Shown: in pieces, positions 51,618 to 58,808 of the stretch
Layout: each line of letters opens with the position of its first letter
Numbering within the stretch: the first letter of the stretch is position 1
Assembly (NCBI RefSeq): GCF_019679455.1
Contig: NZ_JAIEZQ010000001.1
Coordinates: 682,001-746,000, forward strand
Reading direction: 5' to 3'
Origin: Nocardioides jiangsuensis
Lineage (GTDB): Bacteria; Actinomycetota; Actinomycetes; Propionibacteriales; Nocardioidaceae
DNA length: 64,000 bases
The notes under the pieces: model-generated
Database searches by the model: none
What the model was told of the DNA's origin: nothing
Seen by the model: only the letters and a program-made list of their open reading frames with translations
Translations under genes and position numbers: made by a program

Positions 51618-52493
51618 CTAGCCCACGTGGACGCGGTGCTGCATAGCCAGCACGGTCAGCTCGACTCGGGAGTGGATGTCGAGCTTGAGGTAGACGTGCT
51701 TGAGATGGGCGTCCACCGTGTGGCGGGAGAGGTGGAGCTCCTCCGCGATACTGCGGTTGGTCATCCCCCCAGCTACCCGGGAAACGACGCGCCGCTCGGC
51801 GTCGGTGAGCGACGCCCACCCGCGGTCCGTTCCCTCCTCGCCGTCCGCACCTACCTTGACCATGGGATACCGGGTTCCGGCGGTGGCACTGGCGGCGGGC
51901 GGGTACTCCGTCGGGTGCAAGTAGTGGGGGTTGTCGATCACCGTGCGGTCCAGCAGAACCGTGGGGTGGGTGCGGAGCACCTCGACGAGCATCTCGGCCC
52001 CGAACTTCTGCAGGTCGTAGAGGCACATGAGGATGGCGGGCATCTGTTCGACGGCGTGGTTGAGGGCCGTCTCATAGAGGAACAGGTCCTCCCAGCCCGG
52101 GGGCCCAGGCAGCACCCACGACATCTCACCGGCGGCCCGGAGAAGGTCGAAGTCGTCTGCGATCGCAGCGTCCGCGCTCTCGAAGAGGAAGCTCATCATT
52201 TCTGCGATGCTGAACTCCCCCGAGCGGAGGTAGGTATCCGACGCCCGTTCGACGTCAAGCTGTGCCGATCGTTGGGAGTACTCCCGGCCGGGCTGTCCCA
52301 CGGCGAGATCCCGGACCAGCGCCGGCTCCACATCGTCGATCAGGCATAGGCACTTGTCGCCGTGCCTCAGCCCCTCCTCGAGGAATGGGAACAAGAGCCG
52401 GTCGCGCTCGGCCGGGCCCGAGTAGAGCGCGCAGAAGTGCGTTCCTGGGCTGACAACTCCGACCCCGGGGATCCCGAGGCTCAGACCGTTCAT
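51618..52493 (-). CDS. MEDS-domain LuxR-type transcription regulator
   Basis: 291 aa. The N-terminal MEDS domain (DcmR-like sensory domain) reads GTHFCALYSGPAERDRLLFPFL and DKCLCLIDDVEP, with AILMCLYDLQKFGAEMLVEVL and HPTVLLDRTVIDNPHYL. The C-terminal LuxR helix-turn-helix begins LTDAERRVVSRVAGGMTNRSI and includes ELHLSRHTVDAHLKHVYLKL. MEDS proteins are thought to sense small molecules, such as C1 compounds, or to act with sigma-factor antagonists. It lies directly upstream of the dnaK operon on the same strand and may control it or itself. Confidence 0.88.
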   Translation of the reverse strand: MNGLSLGIPGVGVVSPGTHFCALYSGPAERDRLLFPFLEEGLRHGDKCLCLIDDVEPALVRDLAVGQPGREYSQRSAQLDVERASDTYLRSGEFSIAEMMSFLFESADAAIADDFDLLRAAGEMSWVLPGPPGWEDLFLYETALNHAVEQMPAILMCLYDLQKFGAEMLVEVLRTHPTVLLDRTVIDNPHYLHPTEYPPAASATAGTRYPMVKVGADGEEGTDRGWASLTDAERRVVSRVAGGMTNRSIAEELHLSRHTVDAHLKHVYLKLDIHSRVELTVLAMQHRVHVG

Positions 52494-52509
52494 AGTGGAC
52501 CCCGTTCAC

Positions 52510-52531
52510 CGAATCCGAGATTCCAGATTCG
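52510..52531. promoter_or_regulatory. Inverted repeat upstream of the LuxR-type gene
   Basis: CGAATC-N10-GATTCG, 16 bp before the start codon on the minus strand. A third GAATC-like unit lies inside. This is a likely operator, possibly for autoregulation. Confidence 0.45.
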
Positions 52532-53237
52532 ACACTACGCGCATGCGGCACAGGTAGCCTCCATGCGCCCAGTTGGCTTCCGCCAGGTGGACAGGACCGA
52601 ACGGAGGGTGCTCGCAAGCGGGCGCTCGAACGCCCCCACGTGCATAGGGGCCTGATCGTGGGGGTCGCACTCTTTGCCCATCTCACCGGAGTGCGGCGGC
52701 TGATCTTCTCAACGGCTGTCGCGTTCGGTGCGGCGACCGACGATTTGGGTTCGTCCGTGTGATCCGCTCAAGTTGGGGCCAGCTACTGCCTCTCGCCACG
52801 GGGCTATCGTGGAGTCTAAGATTCGGCGATCCAGGTGCCTGGCCGCCATTGCCTCACGCCTTCCCTGCACCTCGCCGTCCGTCTGGTCGCAGGCGCGCAC
52901 CTGGCTTCCGAGCGAGGCACCACCAGGAGGCCCCGGCGAGACGGGAGTCAGCATGTCCATTCCCAGCCAGATGAGCCTGGCCGCGTTCATCGCTTCTGAG
53001 CCGGTCTTCACTTCACCTCAGCGGCGCGCCCATAGTGCGCCCGGCGTTGACCGAGCTATCAAACTCGCTGCCCTGTGGCTCTGAGGCTCTGAGGCTCTGA
53101 CCTTGGGAGTAAACCGCGTGTGGCCCCAGCGGCCCAGCACCTCTAGATTCGAGTGTTTGCGCAGGTCAGCCGGGTGTGACATCAGAACTACGACATCTGA
53201 TCGGCGGGACCTGATGGTCCCCTGATGGTCGACGGAG
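52532..53237. other. Long intergenic region without a recognisable gene
   Basis: Open frames here (for example 52728-53084 plus and 52709-53011 minus) have no family resemblance, poor codon bias and no credible start signals. The stretch contains the GGCTCTGA triple repeat and a small inverted repeat, ATCAG-N11-CTGAT, near 53181. A strong terminator-like hairpin follows it, so an untranslated RNA read on the plus strand is possible. Confidence 0.4.
53077..53100. repeat. Triple tandem octamer
   Basis: GGCTCTGA occurs three times without interruption. It lies in non-coding DNA. Confidence 0.8.
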
Positions 53238-53284
53238 ACGGCGGCTGACCTGCACAGCACTGTGCAGTGTCAGCCGCCGTTTTC
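53238..53284 (+). terminator. Strong intrinsic terminator with T run, no gene upstream
   Basis: Arms 53238-53256 and 53261-53280 pair along 19 bp (one bulged T) around a GCAC loop, followed by TTTTCGTT. It points along the plus strand, but the nearest plus-strand gene upstream is about 11 kb away. It may end a non-coding transcript, block read-through, or act as an attenuator before the VOC gene. Confidence 0.65.
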
Positions 53285-53344
53285 GTTGCCGCAGGCCGGA
53301 CCGTGCCGCACACCGAGGCGACCACGCGCGTGCGTCCGTCGCGG

Positions 53345-53350
53345 TAGCGT
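53345..53350 (+). promoter_or_regulatory. Leaderless -10 of the VOC-family gene
   Basis: TAGCGT ends 7 nt before GTG 53358 and so fixes the start downstream of the terminator hairpin. Confidence 0.45.
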
Positions 53351-53357
53351 CGCCTTC

Positions 53358-53762
53358 GTGGAAGAGAACCCGCAGACGGAGGATCGCGGCGATCGCTGGT
53401 CTCGCTCGGACTGGTGGGGCGTGGTGCTGGACGCGCCGGACGTCGGCGTGCTCGCGCACTTCTACTCCGAGCTACGCGGATGGCCCATCTGGAAGCAGGA
53501 TTCGGAGGGCGCGGCGCTGGACCTCGGCGAGGGCGTGGCGTACCTCAGCATCCAGCGCAACCCCGACTACGTGCGCCCGGTGTGGCCGGGCGTCCCGGAC
53601 CGCCAGCAGATGATGGTCCACCTCGACTTCGAGGTCACCGACCTCGAAGAGGCCGTGGCCCACGCGGTGGGACTGGGCGCAGAGTTGCCCGAGCACCAAC
53701 CGCAGGACGACGTGCGGGTCCTCCTCGACCCCGCGGGGCACCCGTTCTGCCTGTACACCTAG
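53358..53762 (+). CDS. VOC (glyoxalase/bleomycin-resistance) family protein
   Basis: 134-aa protein with one vicinal-oxygen-chelate module pair: WWGVVLDAPDVGVLAHFYSELRGWPI, then MVHLDFEVTDLEEAVAHAVGLGAEL and VLLDPAGHPFCLYT at the C-terminus. This form is common in actinobacteria and usually of unknown substrate. The GTG start is supported by TAGCGT 7 nt upstream. Possible roles include dioxygenase, glyoxalase or drug binding. Confidence 0.85.
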   Translation: MEENPQTEDRGDRWSRSDWWGVVLDAPDVGVLAHFYSELRGWPIWKQDSEGAALDLGEGVAYLSIQRNPDYVRPVWPGVPDRQQMMVHLDFEVTDLEEAVAHAVGLGAELPEHQPQDDVRVLLDPAGHPFCLYT

Positions 53763-53846
53763 CCGCGGCCCAGGGCGGCGATCGCTCGCCGATCGGCATC
53801 CAGCGCGCGGACAGCGGCCGTCGCGGAGGCTCAGCGGACCACCTCC

Positions 53847-53852
53847 TACCAT
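53847..53852 (+). promoter_or_regulatory. -10 element for a leaderless mini-ORF
   Basis: TACCAT ends 7 nt before ATG 53860. The same spacing is seen at about a dozen other starts in this window. Confidence 0.4.
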
Positions 53853-53859
53853 GGGGCAC

Positions 53860-53910
53860 ATGACGTCGTCGGGAATGCCTCGGGGCCACTCGGGCCGGTG
53901 CCTGCCATGA
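53860..53910 (+). CDS. Predicted leaderless 16-aa upstream ORF
   Basis: Begins 7 nt after TACCAT and encodes MTSSGMPRGHSGRCLP. Its TGA overlaps the ATG of the DUF309 gene (ATGA), so ribosomes that finish it could reinitiate there. No ribosome binding site precedes the DUF309 start, which makes coupling through this mini-ORF plausible. Short length means it could be chance. Confidence 0.4.
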   Translation: MTSSGMPRGHSGRCLP

Positions 53911-54338
53911 CCGGTGACCGGGACCGCGACTCCGCCGGTCGCCCACGCCAGGAGCGCCCTCGTGATGCTCTCGGTCGACCATTGCCCTATGGGGCCGCCG
54001 GCGTCGAGCCGGTCTCGGAGGAGCCACTGCCGCCGTTGGAGACCCTGGAATTCGCCCGGAGCCTGGTGCGGGAGGGGAGGCCCTTCTCCGCGCACGAGGT
54101 CCTGGAGGCCCGCTGGAAGGCCGGCCCGGACGAGGAACGCGACCTGTGGCAGGGTCTCGCGCAGATCTGCGTCGGACTCACGCACGCCGCCCGCGGCAAC
54201 AGCACCGGAGCCCTCCGGCTCCTCGAGCGGGGTGCGGCCCGACTCGAGGAGTACGACGCCGGCGACGGCTCGGCGTACGGGCTCGACCTGAGGGCGGTCA
54301 TCAGCTGCGCGCGCGAGCACGCGGACACGGAACGCTGA
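53907..54338 (+). CDS. DUF309 family protein
   Basis: 143-aa protein with a charged N-terminus, then the DUF309 helical core: FARSLVREGRPFSAHEVLEARWK, ERDLWQGLAQICVGLTHAARGN, and ALRLLERGAARLEEY. These HEVLE/LWQGLAQ motifs define the family, whose role is unknown. No ribosome binding site precedes the ATG; translation is probably coupled to the 16-codon upstream ORF. An in-frame GTG three codons upstream is an alternative start. Confidence 0.85.
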   Translation: MTGDRDRDSAGRPRQERPRDALGRPLPYGAAGVEPVSEEPLPPLETLEFARSLVREGRPFSAHEVLEARWKAGPDEERDLWQGLAQICVGLTHAARGNSTGALRLLERGAARLEEYDAGDGSAYGLDLRAVISCAREHADTER

Positions 54339-54379
54339 GACGCTCGTGTGGCCGGGTACCACCGGACCGCCATCCGCGG

Positions 54380-55876
54380 CTAGGCGGGCGGCCCGAACCA
54401 GCGAGTAAGCGCGTCCTCGAGCCCGACGTGGGTCCCGTCTCCCACCCACGCGACGTATCCGTCGGGCCGGATCAACACCGCAGCGGGAGCAGCGACGTTG
54501 CCGAGCGCCGGGAGCTCCCAGGTGCCGCCGAAGTCGGCATCGACCAGCTGGACCCGTTCCGCCCACGGCGTGATGTCGAGTCCACCGGGTTCGCCGAGGT
54601 TGAGCAGGACCGGCCGGGCCTGGTGAAGCAGGGTGAAGACCCGACGCGGCCCCTCCGCGGTGACCAGGTCGAGATCGGGCATGCGACGACCGAGCAGCGG
54701 GTGTCCCTCGCCGAGCTCGTAGTGGATGTCCAGGCCGGACATCATCGCGGCGTACCGCTTGCGCGGCTCGTCCATGCTCAACAGGTCGGACACGGTGTCG
54801 CGCAAGGCATCGAGGCGCGCGTCGCCCGGGCGGATGAGAGCGACTTGCGCCATCGTGTTGCGCAGCACGCGGGCAGCGACCGGGTGGCGTTCGTCGTGAT
54901 AGGTGTCCAGAAGACTGTCCGGCGACACGCCCTTGACCACCTGGGCCAGCTTCCACCCCAGGTTCACCGCATCCTGCACGCCGGTGTTGAGTCCCTGCCC
55001 GCCCACTGGGGAGTGCACGTGTGCGGCGTCGCCGGCCAGCAGCACTCGGGCTTTCCGGTAGGCCGCGGCCTGACGGGTCAGGTCGGTGAACCGGGAGATC
55101 CAGATGGGACTGTGGATCCCGTAGTCGGTCCCATACACGCCGATGAGCGCCTCGCTCACATCGTGCAGGGTGGGCTCGCTCTTCGACCCGACGTGCTGCT
55201 CGGTCACCATGACCCTGACCGGCCCGTGGTCGGCGAAGATCACGTCGCCGTCGCGGATCTCGTACTCGACCCTGCCGAGGCCGTGGAGGCCGGCGGCGTC
55301 CTGGCGGGTGCCCAGCTCCGGCTCCTCGGCCATCTCGGCCTCGGCGATCAGGGCGCTGGTCGTCGGATCCCACCCGGGGAACTCGATGCCGGCCTCTTTG
55401 CGGACGAGGCTTCGCCCTCCGTCGCACCCGACGAGGTAGTCCGCCCGCAGCGACCGGCCGTCGGACAGCTCGACGTCGACGCCGGTGTCGTCCTGCGCGA
55501 TCCCCATCGCCTCACGTTCGCGGTAGATGGTCACGGCCAGCTCGTCGACCCAGCCGGCCAGGATGCGCTCGATGTGGTTCTGCCACAGCCCGAGCCCGTA
55601 GGGATGCCGCGTAGGGAAGTCGCTGATGTCGAACGCGACCCGAGCGAAACCCGCGACCTGGGCCACCTTTCCCTCCGCGAGAAACCGATCGGCGATGCCA
55701 CGCTGATCGAGGACCTCGATGGTTCGTGCGTGAAGACCGCCGGCGCGCGAGCCGGGGAGGTCCTGGCTGGCGCGCCGCTCGACGATGGCAGCGTCGACCC
55801 CCGCCAGCGCCAGCTCGCCGGCCAGCATCAGCCCCGTGGGCCCTCCGCCCACGATCAGTACGGCATGCTCGGTCAC
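54380..55876 (-). CDS. FAD-dependent aromatic monooxygenase, Rox-like
   Basis: 498-aa class A flavoprotein monooxygenase. Motifs: VLIVGGGPTGLMLAGELALAG, DYLVGCDGGRSLVRKEAG, and GDAAHVHSPVGGQGLNTGVQDAVNLGWK, with a C-terminal thioredoxin-like domain (PAAVLIRPDGYVAWVG). The order and several stretches resemble rifampicin monooxygenase (Rox) and related PheA/TfdB-type hydroxylases. It could oxidise a phenolic or drug substrate. The GTG start is chosen because the Rossmann motif begins six residues later; upstream sequence is not family-like. It converges on the DUF309 gene. Confidence 0.87.
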   Translation of the reverse strand: MTEHAVLIVGGGPTGLMLAGELALAGVDAAIVERRASQDLPGSRAGGLHARTIEVLDQRGIADRFLAEGKVAQVAGFARVAFDISDFPTRHPYGLGLWQNHIERILAGWVDELAVTIYREREAMGIAQDDTGVDVELSDGRSLRADYLVGCDGGRSLVRKEAGIEFPGWDPTTSALIAEAEMAEEPELGTRQDAAGLHGLGRVEYEIRDGDVIFADHGPVRVMVTEQHVGSKSEPTLHDVSEALIGVYGTDYGIHSPIWISRFTDLTRQAAAYRKARVLLAGDAAHVHSPVGGQGLNTGVQDAVNLGWKLAQVVKGVSPDSLLDTYHDERHPVAARVLRNTMAQVALIRPGDARLDALRDTVSDLLSMDEPRKRYAAMMSGLDIHYELGEGHPLLGRRMPDLDLVTAEGPRRVFTLLHQARPVLLNLGEPGGLDITPWAERVQLVDADFGGTWELPALGNVAAPAAVLIRPDGYVAWVGDGTHVGLEDALTRWFGPPA

Positions 55877-56076
55877 AGTCCAGCCCCTCCGACGTTCTGC
55901 CTTCGAGTCGGCGATTCTGCGGCATGAGGGGGGCCTTGCAGCAAGCCCCCCTCCGCGGGTTACCTTGGAAATGCGAGGAGCGGGCGGTGCCGCTCCTTTC
56001 TTGCAGGAAATGGGACACACCCAGTTGAGTACCTGCACGGATGTCGTCCGTCGCCGACACAGGCACAGTCGTCTCC

Positions 56077-56367
56077 ATGAGCACACCAGGCACCTCCAAG
56101 ACCACCACCGCCTTCTTCGCCCAGGCGGGCCTCTCCTTCGGCATCGCCCTCCTCTCGGTCGTCCTCGGCATCTGCTACCTGCCGGTCGACCCGTGGATGC
56201 GGGCGTTCCTCGCGGTCGGCACGCTGTTCCTCGTGACGTCGTCGTTCACGCTCGCCAAGTGCGTCCGCGACGCGCAGGAGACGTCCCTGCTGGCGACCCG
56301 GCTGGACCAGGCGCGGGTCGAGAAGATCCTCTCCGACCACGACCCGTACCACCCGCTGGCGAGCTGA
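56077..56367 (+). CDS. YiaA/YiaB two-helix membrane protein
   Basis: 96-aa inner-membrane protein with two close helices (FFAQAGLSFGIALLSVVLGICYL and MRAFLAVGTLFLVTSSFTLAKCV), then RDAQETSLLATRLDQARVEK. The layout and the KxxRD segment match the YiaAB domain, whose role is unknown. ATG 56077 is preferred; an in-frame ATG at 56041 would add 12 residues. A weak -10 (CACAGT) lies 7 nt upstream. Confidence 0.82.
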   Translation: MSTPGTSKTTTAFFAQAGLSFGIALLSVVLGICYLPVDPWMRAFLAVGTLFLVTSSFTLAKCVRDAQETSLLATRLDQARVEKILSDHDPYHPLAS

Positions 56368-56396
56368 CCAGCCCGCCGTAGGCGCGCCCTCCCCCG

Positions 56397-56558
56397 TCAA
56401 CGGGCGGCCGGTCCGGCCCGCTCGAGCCGCGCGTGGAGGCGGGCACGGATCTCCTCGGGGGGCAGCTGCGTCCGCTGCCGCTGCTCCCGGGCGATGATGG
56501 CACCCGTGGCGGCGACACCGGCCAGGCCGGCGAGACCGAGAACCTTCCAGAGCTTCAT
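56397..56558 (-). CDS. Small membrane protein, 53 aa
   Basis: Short protein: MKLWKVLGLAGLAGVAATGA forms a single transmembrane helix, followed by a basic/acidic amphipathic tail (LPPEEIRARLHARLERAG). It resembles small actinobacterial membrane peptides of unknown function. It starts 18 bp from the divergent gene at 56577, so both share one control region. Confidence 0.55.
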   Translation of the reverse strand: MKLWKVLGLAGLAGVAATGAIIAREQRQRTQLPPEEIRARLHARLERAGPAAR

Positions 56559-56576
56559 GAGGCAGGAGACCTTTCC

Positions 56577-57224
56577 GTGGCAGATGCGACATTGAGCCTC
56601 GCGGCGGCCGTCGACCTCACCCGGACCGGAGACCTGTGGCTGTTCCGGGGCCGCTCGGCTGCGGACCACGCTATCCGTGCCGTCACCAACGCGCCGGTCA
56701 ACCACGTCGGCATGGCGGTGGTCCTCGACGACCTGCCGCCGCTGATGTGGCACGCCGAGCTCGGCAAGGGCCTGTTGGACGTGTGGACCGGCACCCACCA
56801 CCGCGGGGTGCAGCTCCACGACCTCGCGTCCGCGGTGGAGCAGTGGTGCCACCGGTACGAGCAGCGGGCGTGGCTGCGGCAGCTGGAGACCCCGGTGACC
56901 GCGGAGATGGAGGACGCCCTGCTGCGGACCATCGCCCGGATGGACGGGACCCCGTTCCCGGCGACGGCCACGCTGGCCGGCCGCTGGTTGCGCGGCCGGC
57001 TACGACGTCCGGCCCCGGTGGAGTCGACCTACTGCGCCGAGGTCGTCGCCGGCACGTACCAGGCCATGGGACTGCTGGCGGGAGACCGGCCGACGAACTA
57101 CTACGACCCCGGCAACTTCTGGTCCGGCGACGACCTCGAGCTGACCGCCGGCGCCCGGCTGGGGGCGGAGATCCGGGTCCGGGTGCCTGCCCCGGAGCGG
57201 CAGCTTCTCGCCTCGGCACAGTAG
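56577..57224 (+). CDS. Permuted NlpC/P60-like protein (YiiX/YebB type)
   Basis: 215 aa. The permuted papain-like fold places a His first, in VTNAPVNHVGMAVVL, and the Cys late, in ESTYCAEVVAGTYQAMGLL, as in the YiiX/YaeF group. TGDLWLFRGRSAADHAIR is the conserved opening strand. Family members include cysteine peptidases/amidases and lipid-acting enzymes; the substrate is unknown. No signal peptide is seen. GTG 56577 follows GGAGACC. It faces the 53-aa membrane protein divergently. Confidence 0.75.
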   Translation: MADATLSLAAAVDLTRTGDLWLFRGRSAADHAIRAVTNAPVNHVGMAVVLDDLPPLMWHAELGKGLLDVWTGTHHRGVQLHDLASAVEQWCHRYEQRAWLRQLETPVTAEMEDALLRTIARMDGTPFPATATLAGRWLRGRLRRPAPVESTYCAEVVAGTYQAMGLLAGDRPTNYYDPGNFWSGDDLELTAGARLGAEIRVRVPAPERQLLASAQ

Positions 57225-57235
57225 GCGCCGCCCGG

Positions 57236-58654
57236 TCAGCCGCGTCCCTGTCCCTCCGCTCCCACGAGTGCGTGCTCCTCCGCGCCGTGCCGGCGAGAGG
57301 CGGCGATACGGCGCAGGGCGTGCGGCGTGAACAGGGCACGGGTCGGCTCGTCGAAACCGGTGACCTTCAAGAAGCTCCACGCCATCTCCGCGTCGTGCTC
57401 GGCAGCCTCCAGATAGTGGTCGAGGTAGGCGTTCACCGCCCGGACCGGGAGCGGACGGGGGCCCGGGACCACCTCGGGTGGCATCGAGAGGTCGCCGCCC
57501 ACCGCGGACTGCCAGGCGAGCCGGACCGGCTTGGCCGCCCGCTTGAAGAACCGGGTCGCCAGATCCCGGGTCCCGCCGCGGAGCGAGTCCCGTAGGGCAA
57601 GCGCCTCCAGGGCGGCGACTGTCATGCCCTGCCCGTAGACCGGGTTGAAGCTGCACACGGCGTCACCGGTCACGAGCAGCCCCTCGGGGAACCGGTCGAG
57701 CTTGTCGAAGCGCCGCCACAGGTTGGCCGGGAAGCGGTGGGCGCTGAGGTCGGTGACCATCACCGCCCCGCGGATCGCCGGGGCGAGGTCAGGTGGGGCG
57801 AGCCGGACAGCCATCTCCAGCCACGCGTCCGGATCGGTCGGGGGATGGTGCCCGGCGAACCCCTCCACGCTGACCACCCAGAGGTCGTCCTCCTGGCGGA
57901 GCGCCGCGACCCCGGTGGGGCGCTCCGGGTTCGCGCTGACCACGACCGCGTCCCGGCCACGCGTCAGGGCGCGGTCCATGCGGACCAGCCGGCTGACGTA
58001 CACGAGGTCGATCGCCAGCTCCTCCTCCTTGGGCTCGTCGTACCCGTGCTGCCTGAGCCAGGCTCCCACCCGGCCGCTGCGACCCGTGGCCACCACGACG
58101 AGGTCTGCGCTCAGCCGCCGGGGCTCCCCGGGCGAGGAGCGCGGTACGACGGTCGCACCCACCACCCGGCCGCCCTCCCTGTCCCAGAGGAGGTCCACGA
58201 CGTCGTGGCCGTCGAGCGTCGTCGTCCTCGACAGCCCCCTCACCCGCCTCAGCACGTGGCCCTCCAGGAAGGGCCGGGTCTGCAGGTGGGTGGGGTCCGA
58301 CTCCGCGTCGTCCTGGCAGAGGAGATGGCCGCCGAACTCCAGGCTCATCCGGTTCAGGTTCGCCACGGTCACCCCGCCGGCGCGGGTCAGCTCCGCGAGG
58401 AGGCCGGGGAGGAGCTCGTCGATCGCCTTCGCCCCGCGGGACAGCAGCACGTGCACGTGTCTGCCCTGCGGGACGCCCCGCCGCGGTGCGGCGTCCGGCG
58501 GCAGCCGGTCGCGCTCGACCACGGTGACGTGGTCGAACACCTCGGCCAGCACGGCGGCGGCGAGGAGGCCTGCCATGCCGGCCCCCAGGACGACGGTCTC
58601 CCGGCCGGCGCGGGGAAGACCATCGGGACTGCGGCGTGTGTGCGGACCGAGCAT
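57236..58654 (-). CDS. FAD-dependent oxidoreductase, hydroxylase-like
   Basis: 472-aa flavoprotein of the aromatic-hydroxylase superfamily: VVLGAGMAGLLAAAVLAEVF, VVERDRLPPD, GVPQGRHVHVLLSRG, and GDAVCSFNPVYGQGMTVAALEA near residue 345. It lacks the usual DG segment and belongs to a group common in mycobacteria and nocardioforms with unknown substrates. GGAGCT lies 9 nt before the ATG. It is followed by the NlpC-like gene in convergent orientation and preceded by pobA on the same strand, 154 bp away. Confidence 0.82.
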   Translation of the reverse strand: MLGPHTRRSPDGLPRAGRETVVLGAGMAGLLAAAVLAEVFDHVTVVERDRLPPDAAPRRGVPQGRHVHVLLSRGAKAIDELLPGLLAELTRAGGVTVANLNRMSLEFGGHLLCQDDAESDPTHLQTRPFLEGHVLRRVRGLSRTTTLDGHDVVDLLWDREGGRVVGATVVPRSSPGEPRRLSADLVVVATGRSGRVGAWLRQHGYDEPKEEELAIDLVYVSRLVRMDRALTRGRDAVVVSANPERPTGVAALRQEDDLWVVSVEGFAGHHPPTDPDAWLEMAVRLAPPDLAPAIRGAVMVTDLSAHRFPANLWRRFDKLDRFPEGLLVTGDAVCSFNPVYGQGMTVAALEALALRDSLRGGTRDLATRFFKRAAKPVRLAWQSAVGGDLSMPPEVVPGPRPLPVRAVNAYLDHYLEAAEHDAEMAWSFLKVTGFDEPTRALFTPHALRRIAASRRHGAEEHALVGAEGQGRG

Positions 58655-58808
58655 GACGACAGCTCCGCGCGGGGGCGGTCGTCGCCGGCGCGAGGGCGCT
58701 GAGCACGCCCGGCGTCCCCCTGCCCGTCAGTCAACCACCGGACCCGACGCGGTCGCCTGACACCTCGAGGCTAGTCAGATCCGGGGAGAGCCGGGGCCGG
58801 CAGCGGGC

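Noticed and set aside
52728-53084. Small plus-strand coding frame in the long gene-free region
   Set aside because: No family resemblance, poor codon bias and no ribosome binding site or leaderless hexamer.
52494-53237. tRNA or attachment site in the gene-free region
   Set aside because: No T-loop (GTTCGA) with matching acceptor stem was found on either strand.
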